Shown here one piece after another: positions 1 to 5,586 of a DNA stretch of 15,286 bases (positions within the stretch are counted from its first letter, which is position 1; each line of letters starts with the position of its first letter). Origin of the DNA: Alphaproteobacteria bacterium. Lineage in GTDB: Bacteria > Pseudomonadota > Alphaproteobacteria > DAOWDM01. The notes below the pieces were generated by a model. That model was given only the letters and a program-made list of their open reading frames with translations. It had not been told where the DNA came from and searched no databases. Position numbers and translations under genes: made by a program. The stretch covers positions 1 through 15,286 of the forward strand of contig DAOWDM010000157.1 in NCBI GenBank assembly GCA_030639035.1. The letters are read 5' to 3'.

Positions 1-97
1 AAAACTGATTGCAAAAGGAAAAAAGAAAATGGTAGCAATAACAGCCGTTATGCGTAAACTAATCGTCATCTTAAACGCCAAATGCAAAGAAATATAA
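1..97 (+). mobile_element. 3' end of an IS110-type transposase (partial)
   Basis: Reading frame 2 is open from the window edge to a TAA at 95-97 and encodes about 31 residues. They read as KLIAKGKKKMVAITAVMRK followed by LIVILNAKCKEI. This Lys-rich stretch followed by a V-A-x-x-A-V-M-R-K-L-x-x-x-L-N-A motif is what I recall as the extreme C-terminus of IS110/IS116/IS902 (DEDD) transposases. The element's right end probably lies between this stop and the aldolase stop codon at 135. IS110 elements usually lack clear terminal inverted repeats, and none is visible here. Whether the rest of the element is intact cannot be told, because it lies outside the window. Confidence 0.7.
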
Positions 98-134
98 CTT
101 TCTTATTCAAGTGGGTTGATGACAATTAGGGGGA

Positions 135-1058
135 TTATTCCTGATAAATCTGTGCTATTTTGTTGACTAGTTTTACTGCTTCGTCATGTTCTCTTTGGAA
201 TAAATCTTTTCCAAGAATTGTTCCGCTTCCACTGCCGTTGCGTATATTCATTGTTTCATTGTAAATCTCATTTAGACCGCTTTTTCTTGCTCCTGAAAAA
301 AGCACAAGACGGCGACCATTGAAACATGACTGAACAATATGACGGACACGAGCTGATTGTTCTTCAAATTTTTGCATTTTGTTTTTGTAGATGCTTTTTG
401 CTTTTGGCTGTTCTATGTGCAGTTCAGGCATTTTAACTTTGATAATGTGTGCTCCCATCAAAGCTGCTATATGGGCTGAATAAGCAACCGTATCTATGGC
501 AGTTTCTCCATTTCTGGAAAGAAAGCCTCCTTTTGGGTGAGCCCATACCATAACAGCAAGCCCGCATGATTTTGCTTCATTAGCAATTTCCCGCAAGTCT
601 TCAAACATTTCATCCGCACGGTCAGAGCATGGGAAAATAGTAAAACCAACAGCAACACAACCAAGCCTCAAGGCATCTTGAACGCTACCAGTGATAGCTT
701 GTGTTGGTTCGAGTTTTTTGGTGTTCAAGTCGTTTGAGCTGTTTAGTTTGAGTATTGTAGGAACAGCTCCTGCAAAATATCCAGCACCTGCTTCCAGCAG
801 TCCTAATGGTGCGGCAAAGGCTGATACTTGAGCATCAACAGCAAGCTGGTAAAGATAATGAGGGTCAAAAGCCTGCGGATTGTTGGAATAGCAGCATGCA
901 GAACCATTTTCAAATCCATGTTCGGCAGAAAAAACAACCATTTTTCCAGAACCAGATGTTTTACCATGCATCAAAATTCTAGCTAGATTCGTTTTCGCAC
1001 CAGGATTGTCGCTGTCGTAATTGTAAAGTATTTTCTTTACACATTTGGTAATTTGCAT
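135..1058 (-). CDS. fbaB: Class I fructose-bisphosphate aldolase (FbaB/DhnA type)
   Basis: The 307-residue protein resembles the archaeal-type/FbaB class I aldolases, cytosolic TIM-barrel enzymes that interconvert fructose 1,6-bisphosphate with dihydroxyacetone phosphate and glyceraldehyde 3-phosphate through a Schiff base. Visible marks are the N-terminal AEHGFENG region (about residues 45-52), the IIKVKMP strand (205-211) with Lys207 or Lys209 as the Schiff-base candidate, the VLFSGARKS phosphate-binding segment (252-260) and the Gly-rich NGSGSGTILGKDLFQR segment (274-289). The start is an ATG preceded by AAGGA (1071-1067 on the minus strand). The gene is divergent from the ZauP-like/zapA group, and its 3' end sits 37 bp from an insertion-sequence remnant. 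No terminator is visible behind it. The family call is firm. The exact catalytic lysine is inferred from alignment memory. Confidence 0.9.
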   Translation of the reverse strand: MQITKCVKKILYNYDSDNPGAKTNLARILMHGKTSGSGKMVVFSAEHGFENGSACCYSNNPQAFDPHYLYQLAVDAQVSAFAAPLGLLEAGAGYFAGAVPTILKLNSSNDLNTKKLEPTQAITGSVQDALRLGCVAVGFTIFPCSDRADEMFEDLREIANEAKSCGLAVMVWAHPKGGFLSRNGETAIDTVAYSAHIAALMGAHIIKVKMPELHIEQPKAKSIYKNKMQKFEEQSARVRHIVQSCFNGRRLVLFSGARKSGLNEIYNETMNIRNGSGSGTILGKDLFQREHDEAVKLVNKIAQIYQE

Positions 1059-1154
1059 TTGTCGATTCCTTAAACTATACAGTCAAGTTAGCGTATATAT
1101 AAACTTGTCAGATAACATAACCTGATAAAATACTTAAAAGCAAGTTTTCAGGCG

Positions 1155-1183
1155 TTGACGATTGTGTTATTATAAAGCATATT
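1155..1183 (+). promoter_or_regulatory. Possible promoter for the zauP-like/zapA group
   Basis: TTGACG at 1155-1160 matches five of six -35 consensus bases. A 17-base spacer places CATATT (1178-1183), a four-of-six match, as the -10. Transcription would begin near 1190, about 38 bases before the first gene. This is pattern matching only. A TATAAA at 1171-1176 is too close to the -35 to be its partner. Confidence 0.35.
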
Positions 1184-1227
1184 CTAGCATGGAAATATGA
1201 GTGAATACTGGTTAGTTGAAAGATTCT

Positions 1228-1464
1228 ATGATACACAAGTCTGTAAATGGTCGTGTTGCGGTAAAACGTCTCGATAGAGCGTTGGCAAGACTGGAAGATG
1301 TCGTTGAAGTTCGAGAGGCAGCAAGAGTGCTTGAAAGAGAAGCTTCTGCTGAAGGTTCTTCTTTGCTAAAGCAAGAAAATATAAAGCTTCGAGAAACAAC
1401 GTCAAAAGTTTCTAATAATCTTGATAAAACTATCAAGCGTTTGGCAAAAGTTTTGGAGTCTTAA
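1228..1464 (+). CDS. ZauP-like small coiled-coil protein upstream of ZapA
   Basis: This is a 78-residue, highly charged, almost entirely helical protein. It has heptad-like spacing through residues 14-75 and no membrane segment or signal peptide. Its position directly upstream of zapA (5 bp between the stop and the zapA start) matches ZauP, the ZapA-upstream coiled-coil protein described in Caulobacter crescentus, which works with ZapA to focus the FtsZ ring. Coiled-coil proteins diverge quickly, so the assignment rests on gene order, size and predicted structure rather than on a sequence motif. I chose ATG 1228, preceded by GAAAGA. A TTG at 1216 would add four residues. The reverse strand is also open here, but that is an overlap artefact. 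Confidence 0.7.
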   Translation: MIHKSVNGRVAVKRLDRALARLEDVVEVREAARVLEREASAEGSSLLKQENIKLRETTSKVSNNLDKTIKRLAKVLES

Positions 1465-1468
1465 AATA

Positions 1469-1804
1469 TTGTCCAAAACAACAATACATATTAACGGTAG
1501 ACCTTATCATGTAGCTTGCGATGATGGGCAGGAAGATAGCCTTATTCATCTTGGTCGTTATATGGATAAGCAGGCAAAAAAACTTGTAGGGGCTGTAGGG
1601 CAGATAAGCGAACCTTTGCTGCTTGTGATGATGGGGCTTATGATTTCTGATGAGCTTTCAGATGTTCGCAGCGAACTGAAAAAACTAAAAAGTATGGCAG
1701 GTTTAAATGAAAATGCCGAAAATGCTGAAAATGAATCTATTGATTTAATTAATTCTATATCTGAACGTATAGAGGCTATATCTGAACGTTTAGAGAATAT
1801 CTAA
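1469..1804 (+). CDS. zapA: Cell division protein ZapA
   Basis: The 111-residue protein has the family layout. An N-terminal globular part begins SKTTIHINGRPYHVACDDGQ and continues through HLGRYMDKQAKKL. A hydrophobic LLLVMMGLMISDEL segment follows at about residues 52-65, and then a long C-terminal coiled coil rich in Glu and Ser. ZapA is a cytosolic FtsZ-binding protein that bundles protofilaments in the Z-ring. The start is TTG 1469, because the conserved N-terminus begins there and GGAG (1455-1458) lies 10 bases upstream inside the preceding gene. An in-frame ATG at 1421 would add 16 residues that look unlike ZapA and would overlap the upstream gene. The C-terminal half carries short duplications (NAENAENE and two copies of a SERIEAISERLE-like segment). 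6S RNA follows at once, as is usual. Confidence 0.9.
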   Translation: MSKTTIHINGRPYHVACDDGQEDSLIHLGRYMDKQAKKLVGAVGQISEPLLLVMMGLMISDELSDVRSELKKLKSMAGLNENAENAENESIDLINSISERIEAISERLENI

Positions 1805-1960
1805 GAAATGCTGCTGTGTTTGTTAGGTGCCGTTAATCTAGGGGCCAATACATACAGAAAGGGAGTTGTCCCTGTCCGAGCTGTGGTTCGGTTATACGAC
1901 ACCCACTTTAACATACCGGCCACGAGAAATCGTGTACACCGACGGTACAGCGGCATTACT
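1805..1960 (+). ncRNA. ssrS: 6S RNA
   Basis: This regulatory RNA mimics an open promoter and binds the housekeeping RNA polymerase. It sits in its classic place between zapA and the 5-FCL gene. The closing stem is visible: AATGCTGCTGT (1807-1817) pairs with ACAGCGGCATT (1947-1957) with one G-U pair. Inside are the AGGGA/TCCCT hairpin (1860-1864 with 1869-1873) and the conserved-looking CTGTCCGAGCTGTGG and ACGACACCCAC segments that I associate with alphaproteobacterial 6S. The length of about 155 bases fits. The ends are approximate. A second weak hairpin (ACTTT/AAAGT plus AAAA/TTTT, 1958-1988) lies between 6S and the next start codon, and no T-tract terminator is seen. The RNA is therefore probably cut from, or co-transcribed with, its neighbours. 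Confidence 0.87.
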
Positions 1961-1993
1961 TTGAAAATACACGATGTTTTCTGAAAGTGAAAA

Positions 1994-2587
1994 ATGAATT
2001 TACCAGATATAGCTAATGCAAAGCGGAAATTGAGGGCGGAAGCTTTGGCTAGGCGTAAAAATATAGCTAGTCAGAGTGATGGTTCAGAGCATAAAAAGCT
2101 TTGTGATAATTTTTTTAAACATGAATTAAACGCAAAGATTTCTACTGTTTCTGGTTATATTCCCATGAAAAGCGAGATTAGTCCGCTTCTTTTAATGGAA
2201 AAACTGTCGCAGGAAGGTTGTGCTTTGTGTGTTCCTGCTGTTGTTGACAAGAAAAAGCCTATGCTGTTTAAAAGGTGGGACTCTGATACAGAGCTTAAAA
2301 AATGCCCTTTCGGAGCAGACTATCCTGCAAAAACAGATGAAGTCATTCCTGATTTACTGTTGATTCCTTTGCTTGCTTTTGACCGTAATGGTTACAGGCT
2401 TGGTTATGGTGGGGGCTGTTTTGACAGGACTCTTGAGCATTTGAAAAAGTCAGGAAATCCAATTTCTGTCGGCGTTGCATATTCATGTCAGGAAGTTGAT
2501 GAAGTTCCACATGCAGATTTTGACAGTCGTCTTGATTGGATTGTTACAGAGCTTGAAGTTATTAAAATTGAAAAGAAAAACAGATGA
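1994..2587 (+). CDS. 5-formyltetrahydrofolate cyclo-ligase
   Basis: The 197-residue protein belongs to the 5-FCL (YgfA/MTHFS) family. These cytosolic enzymes use ATP to convert 5-formyl-THF to 5,10-methenyl-THF and so return it to the one-carbon pool. The family shows in SGYIPMKSEISP (about residues 53-64), in the basic N-terminal KRKLRAEALARRK, and above all in the nucleotide and metal-binding loop RLGYGGGCFDR (135-145). The length is normal for the family. The ATG 1994 start has only a weak purine-rich leader (GAAAGTGAAAA). The stop overlaps the start of the ymdB-like gene by four bases (ATGA), which implies translational coupling. The 6S RNA-5-FCL linkage is widely conserved. Confidence 0.93.
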   Translation: MNLPDIANAKRKLRAEALARRKNIASQSDGSEHKKLCDNFFKHELNAKISTVSGYIPMKSEISPLLLMEKLSQEGCALCVPAVVDKKKPMLFKRWDSDTELKKCPFGADYPAKTDEVIPDLLLIPLLAFDRNGYRLGYGGGCFDRTLEHLKKSGNPISVGVAYSCQEVDEVPHADFDSRLDWIVTELEVIKIEKKNR

Positions 2588-3396
2588 AAATATTGTTTTG
2601 TGGAGATGTTATCGGACGTTCTGGAAGAGATGCAATTTCTGCTCATATTCCAAAGCTTAGGGAAAAGCTTAAGCTTGATGCGGTTATTGTAAATGCAGAA
2701 AATGCAGCTCATGGTTTTGGAATAACTGCCAAAATTGGCAAAGAAATGTATGATAAAGGCGTAGATGTGATTACTACAGGCAATCATATTTGGGATCAAA
2801 CCGAGATGCTTGCTTATATAGACAAAGACAATCGCATGATAAGACCTGCTAATTATCCGAAAAAAACTCCAGGGCGTGGTCATTGTATTTTCGAGACAGT
2901 TAATGGTAAAAAAGTTCTAGTTATTCAAGTGATGGGGCGTTTATTTATGGATCCTCTTGATGACCCTTTTGCTGCGGCAGAAGAAATACTTTTATCTTAT
3001 AATCTTGGAAGAACAGTTGATGCTATTGTTATTGATTTTCATGGAGAAGCAACAAGCGAAAAAATGGCTTTTGGTCAATTTATGAATGGAAAAGTTTCTC
3101 TTGTAGCAGGAACTCATTCGCATGTTCCAACGGCTGATTTACAGATATTTCCAAAAGGAACTGCATATATGACAGATGTAGGAATGTGCGGAGATTATGA
3201 TTCTGTTATTGGAATGAAAAAAGAAGAATCCGTTCACCGTTTTGTACGTAAAATCAGAAAAGACCGTTTTTCCCCTGCAAATGGAGAAGCGACTTTATGT
3301 GCTGTATATGTTGAAACGGACGATAGAACTGGGCTTGCTGTCAGGTCTGAAATGATACGAATAGGCGGACGTTTATCTCAAAGCTATCCTTTTTAA
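2584..3396 (+). CDS. ymdB: YmdB-type metallophosphoesterase (TIGR00282 family)
   Basis: The 270-residue protein matches the YmdB family of dinuclear-metal phosphoesterases. Bacillus subtilis YmdB cleaves 2',3'-cyclic nucleotides. Metal-binding motifs appear in the expected order: GDVIGRSGRD (Asp8), VNAENAAHGFGIT (Glu39, Asn40), TTGNHIWDQ (Asn67, His68), DFHGEATSEK, and GTHSHVPTAD with two histidines. There is no signal peptide, so it should be cytosolic. It overlaps the 5-FCL gene by four bases and ends the plus-strand group. A weak GCTATG/CATAGC inverted repeat (3400-3405 with 3429-3434) follows but lacks a T-tract, so I do not call it a terminator. In alphaproteobacteria the true substrate is not known to me. 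Confidence 0.92.
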   Translation: MKILFCGDVIGRSGRDAISAHIPKLREKLKLDAVIVNAENAAHGFGITAKIGKEMYDKGVDVITTGNHIWDQTEMLAYIDKDNRMIRPANYPKKTPGRGHCIFETVNGKKVLVIQVMGRLFMDPLDDPFAAAEEILLSYNLGRTVDAIVIDFHGEATSEKMAFGQFMNGKVSLVAGTHSHVPTADLQIFPKGTAYMTDVGMCGDYDSVIGMKKEESVHRFVRKIRKDRFSPANGEATLCAVYVETDDRTGLAVRSEMIRIGGRLSQSYPF

Positions 3397-3488
3397 AAGG
3401 CTATGTTAAATGAAACTGTTGCTAAAAGCATAGCGTTTCCCTGTCATTGCTATAGATGTTACTTAATTCGATGACACTCCCCCCCATC

Positions 3489-3567
3489 GTCATCCTGAAT
3501 TTAGTTCAGGATCTCCTTTTTTGGCGGTAAAAGAAGAAAGTAGATACTGAAACAAGTTCAGCATGAC
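3489..3567. repeat. REP-like double palindrome, copy 1
   Basis: The 79-bp element starts GTCATCCTGAA and ends TTCAGCATGAC. Each end is itself a short palindrome (CCTGAA/TTCAGG at the left, a diverged ACTGAA/TTCAGC at the right), and the two ends are inverted relative to each other around a roughly 30-bp spacer with a TCCTTTTTT run. The same design recurs at 5454-5536 and 7314-7394. It lies behind ymdB and in front of the convergent small gene. Confidence 0.8.
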
Positions 3568-3585
3568 AATAGAGGAAAAAGAAAT

Positions 3586-3816
3586 CTATTCTTGAAAAGC
3601 TAACAGCATTGAGGCGTATATAGTTTCTGCCTGCTGTATGTTTTCTGCTCCTGCTTCTATTCCTGCGTTCAGCATTTTTGTTGTTGCATCTATAGGAGCT
3701 GCGACTAGCTCGTGTTCATCAAGAGTTTTTTGAAATTTTCGATGAAAACAACATAAAGGTTTTTCTTTTTTACATTCAGCAAAAAGAATTTCTGCGTATT
3801 TATCCAGTTCGGTCAT
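3586..3816 (-). CDS. Small protein of unknown function
   Basis: This is a 76-residue soluble protein with no family I recognise. It is mildly acidic and predicted mostly helical, with no signal peptide or membrane segment. Three cysteines and a histidine cluster in ECKKEKPLCCFHRKF (residues 14-28), which could bind metal or be redox-active, but two of the cysteines are adjacent and no paired CxxC exists. I chose ATG 3816 because AGGGTG sits a sensible distance upstream. A GTG at 3825 would add three residues but would overlap that ribosome-binding site. The gene begins just after the T-tract of a strong minus-strand terminator (3838-3870), so it may be controlled by the structured RNA upstream. 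A TATAAT at 3837-3832 could instead serve as its own -10, though no good -35 is seen. Confidence 0.65.
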   Translation of the reverse strand: MTELDKYAEILFAECKKEKPLCCFHRKFQKTLDEHELVAAPIDATTKMLNAGIEAGAENIQQAETIYASMLLAFQE

Positions 3817-3837
3817 AATCAACACCCTGTAATTATA

Positions 3838-3870
3838 AAAAAAACGACCGCCAAAATAAATTGGCGATCG
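3838..3870 (-). terminator. Rho-independent terminator (minus strand)
   Basis: On the minus strand CGATCGCCAA (3870-3861) pairs with TTGGCGGTCG (3854-3845) over ten base pairs including one U-G. The loop is TTTATT, and eight T residues follow at once (3845-3838 region). This is the 3' end of the structured RNA. Its T-tract ends about 20 bases before the ATG of the small minus-strand gene, the arrangement of an attenuator. Confidence 0.8.
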
Positions 3871-4054
3871 GGGTGTTCAAAAACCTCTCTAAACGACAAA
3901 GGCACAGCAGTCTTTAGCTCCGAAGAACTTGGACATACACTGCCATCACCCCGACCATAATCAGGGTGATATGAAATGTTTCATAGCTGCATATCCAGCC
4001 ACGTTTAGACAAAGGAGTTTTGAAGCCCCTGAACATGGATTTTGCCACACTCTG
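3838..4054 (-). ncRNA. Structured RNA of unknown family with intrinsic terminator
   Basis: On the minus strand this stretch folds well. Outer pairing: TGTTCA (4035-4030) with TGAACA (3879-3874), AAAACT (4021-4016) with GGTTTT (3885-3880), and TCTAAACG (4009-4002) with CGTTTAGA (3895-3888). Inside are an 11-bp hairpin (3970-3945) and an AGTTC-TTCG-GAGCT hairpin (3929-3916) with the stable cUUCGg loop, the latter closed by GCAGT/ACTGC (3943-3939 with 3911-3907). At least five pairs are U-G on this strand and would be A-C mismatches on the plus strand, so the RNA is minus-strand. It ends in a terminator. I see no tmRNA tag or tRNA-like arm, no SRP GGAA hairpin, no RNase P core and no riboswitch signature I know. 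It could be a free small RNA or the regulatory leader of the 76-codon gene. The 5' end is inferred from the candidate promoter. Confidence 0.55.
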
Positions 4055-4060
4055 CATATA

Positions 4061-4089
4061 AGAGTAGAGACGGTATATAAAAACGTCAA
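4061..4089 (-). promoter_or_regulatory. Candidate promoter of the structured minus-strand RNA
   Basis: On the minus strand TTGACG (4089-4084) stands 17 bases before TACTCT (4066-4061). The -35 is good and the -10 is poor. It predicts a start near 4054, just outside the outermost stem of the RNA. It overlaps the foot of the plus-strand terminator. Confidence 0.3.
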
Positions 4090-4116
4090 GCTTGTTCTTA
4101 ACAGGCTTGTTTTTTT
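4087..4116 (+). terminator. Rho-independent terminator (plus strand)
   Basis: CAAGCTTGTT (4087-4096) pairs with AACAGGCTTG (4100-4109) over ten base pairs with one T-G wobble and a CTT loop, followed directly by seven T residues (4110-4116). The wobble and the T-tract both favour the plus strand. No plus-strand gene ends close upstream, so it probably stops read-through from the ymdB side, or a leader transcript, before yebC. Confidence 0.75.
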
Positions 4117-4136
4117 ACCCTTAAAGACGTTATATA
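4107..4136 (+). promoter_or_regulatory. Candidate yebC promoter
   Basis: TTGTTT (4107-4112) and TATATA (4131-4136) are separated by 18 bases. The -35 overlaps the tail of the plus-strand terminator, so a new transcript would start just downstream of it, near 4143. Moderate consensus match only. Confidence 0.35.
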
Positions 4137-4178
4137 TATACAAACTAAATTTATCAAAAAAGAAAGGTGGTTAGTTCC

Positions 4179-4916
4179 ATGGCAGGTCATTCACAATTTT
4201 CGAATATTATGCACAGAAAAGGTGCTCAGGATAAAAAACGTGCAAAACTGTTTTCAAAGCTTGCACGGGAAATTACTGTTGCTGCAAAAACAGGTATGCC
4301 TGATGCTGATAAAAATCCTCGTCTTCGTGCGGCAATTCAGGCTGCTCGTCAGCAAAATATGCCTAAAAACAACATTGACCGTGCAATTAAAAAAGCAATG
4401 CCAGGTGAAGACGATGCTAACTATGAAGAAGTCCGCTACGAGGGCTATGGTCCAGCAAATACGTCTGTAATTGTTGAAGCTTTGACAGATAACCGCAACC
4501 GTACCGCTTCTGTCGTTCGTTCTATATTTAGCAAGTTTGGCGGAAATATGAGTAGTGTTGTATTTAACTTTGATAGAATAGGACTTATCCAGTATCCAAC
4601 AGATGCAGCAAGTGCTGATGAAATGTTTGAAGTAGCTCTTGATGCAGGAGCAGATGACGTTGAAACTTTTGAAACTGGGCATGAAATAACCTGTGCTCCT
4701 GATGATTTGAATATAGTGCGTGAAGGTCTGGAAGCAAAATTCGGAGCTTCTGCTGTATCAAAACTTGACTGGAAACCTCTTAACACTGTTGAACTTGACG
4801 AGGATAAAGCAAAAACTATGATGACTTTTCTTGATTTGCTTGATGACGATGACGATGTTCAACGTGTCGCAGCAAATTACGAGATTTCTGATGAGGTTAT
4901 GGCAAAACTCGGTTAG
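4179..4916 (+). CDS. yebC: YebC/PmpR (TACO1) family protein
   Basis: The 245-residue protein opens with the family signature AGHSQFSNIMHRKGAQDKKR and keeps KLFSKLAREI, the NPRLRAAIQAAR helix and the NMPKNNIDRAIKKA segment (residues 1-75). It then has the YEGYGPANTSVIVEALTDNRNRT motif and the acidic second and third domains. YebC proteins were long annotated as DNA-binding regulators. Relatives, including mitochondrial TACO1, act on ribosomes to help translation of difficult stretches such as polyproline. The start is ATG 4179, with AAAGGTGG (4163-4170) eight bases upstream. A GTG at 4167 would add four atypical residues and destroy that site. The yebC-ruvCAB linkage is common in proteobacteria. 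The gap to ruvC is 10 bases. Confidence 0.95.
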   Translation: MAGHSQFSNIMHRKGAQDKKRAKLFSKLAREITVAAKTGMPDADKNPRLRAAIQAARQQNMPKNNIDRAIKKAMPGEDDANYEEVRYEGYGPANTSVIVEALTDNRNRTASVVRSIFSKFGGNMSSVVFNFDRIGLIQYPTDAASADEMFEVALDAGADDVETFETGHEITCAPDDLNIVREGLEAKFGASAVSKLDWKPLNTVELDEDKAKTMMTFLDLLDDDDDVQRVAANYEISDEVMAKLG

Positions 4917-4926
4917 TAGAGAAATT

Positions 4927-5409
4927 ATGCGATTATTAGGGCTTGATGCAGGTTTGCGAAAAACAGGCTGGGGCATTATTGATGTTGATAACAATCATTT
5001 GCGTTACATAGCTGACGGAGTGATAACTTCTAATGCAAAGCTTGAATTGTCGGAAAGACTTGCACAGCTTCATGCAGGAGTTAAAGAAGTTGTCGAGCTT
5101 TATAATCCAGATGAATCTGCTGTGGAAGAAACTTTTGTAAACAGAAACCCTGCTTCTGCCTTAAAACTTGGACATGCAAGGGGCGTTATTATGCTTGCTC
5201 CAGCTTTAGCAGGGATTATCGTAGCGGAATATGCTCCAAATAAAATAAAAAAGGCAGTAGTCGGTGCAGGGCATGCTTCAAAACAGCAAATCATTATGAT
5301 GGTTCGAACGTTGTTGCCCGCTTGCAAAGTAGAAAGCGAAGATGCAGCAGATGCTCTTGCAGTCGCAATTTGCCACGCTCATATGCGAAACACTCGGTTG
5401 TCATTGTGA
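4927..5409 (+). CDS. ruvC: Holliday junction resolvase RuvC
   Basis: The 160-residue endonuclease cuts Holliday junctions symmetrically after RuvAB branch migration. The RNase H-like acidic set is present: Asp7 in MRLLGLDAG, Glu67/Glu68 in AVEETF, and Asp139 and Asp142 in SEDAADALA. The NRNPASALKLGHARG helix is typical. The start is ATG 4927, and a longer in-frame ORF from 4831 overlaps yebC without resembling RuvC. The C-terminus is odd: the last codons and the TGA stop (5407-5409) lie inside a dispersed repeat beginning GTCATTGTGAG, so the tail ending RLSL is repeat-encoded. The catalytic core ends before this, so activity should not suffer. Confidence 0.95.
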   Translation: MRLLGLDAGLRKTGWGIIDVDNNHLRYIADGVITSNAKLELSERLAQLHAGVKEVVELYNPDESAVEETFVNRNPASALKLGHARGVIMLAPALAGIIVAEYAPNKIKKAVVGAGHASKQQIIMMVRTLLPACKVESEDAADALAVAICHAHMRNTRLSL

Positions 5410-5447
5410 GGAGCGAAGCGACGTGGCAATCTAATTTGGAATGACAA
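5400..5447. repeat. GTCATTG(T/C)GAGGAGCGAAGCG-type repeat
   Basis: The stretch starting GTCATTGTGAGGAGCGAAGC and running through GTGGCAATC to GGAATGACAA resembles a palindromic-type repeat I know from many bacterial genomes. It shares the outer GTCAT/ATGAC arms with the REP-like elements here. It begins inside ruvC and supplies that gene's stop codon. Confidence 0.7.
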
Positions 5448-5453
5448 AAAATA

Positions 5454-5536
5454 CTGTCATCCTGAACTCGTTTCAGGATCTCCTTTTTTCTTTTACAGCA
5501 CAAATAGTAGATCCTGAACTAAATTCAGGATGACAG
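5454..5536. repeat. REP-like double palindrome, copy 2
   Basis: This is the best-preserved copy, 83 bp. The outer arms CTGTCATCCTGAA (5454 on) and TTCAGGATGACAG (to 5536) are perfect inverted repeats. Each arm contains a complete CCTGAA...TTCAGG palindrome. The spacer has a TCCTTTTTT run as in copy 1. It fills the gap between ruvC and ruvA. Confidence 0.85.
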
Positions 5537-5586
5537 GTGTAGGTTGGATTTGGTATTGAAGATTGGAATAAATAGGATACTGTTTA

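Noticed and set aside
1421..1468. 16-residue N-terminal extension of ZapA
   Set aside because: It overlaps the upstream coiled-coil gene and does not look like ZapA. TTG 1469 has a correctly spaced GGAG.
3838..4054. Structured RNA as tmRNA or SRP RNA
   Set aside because: No tag-peptide reading frame, T-arm or CCA-type acceptor end is present, and there is no GGAA-type SRP hairpin. GGGGC near the 5' side and CACCCC near the 3' side looked suggestive, but alphaproteobacterial tmRNA is permuted and would not be ordered this way.
3961..4143. 60-codon minus-strand frame over the structured RNA
   Set aside because: It starts upstream of the candidate promoter, has no ribosome-binding site, and overlaps stems that are better explained as RNA structure.
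3929..4174. 81-codon plus-strand frame between the small gene and yebC
   Set aside because: It runs through the structured RNA and across the plus-strand terminator into the yebC leader. The product resembles nothing, and the base-pairing pattern explains the region better.
4831..4926. 32-residue N-terminal extension of RuvC
   Set aside because: These codons lie inside yebC in another frame. The RuvC family starts at the MRLLGLDAG motif, encoded from ATG 4927.
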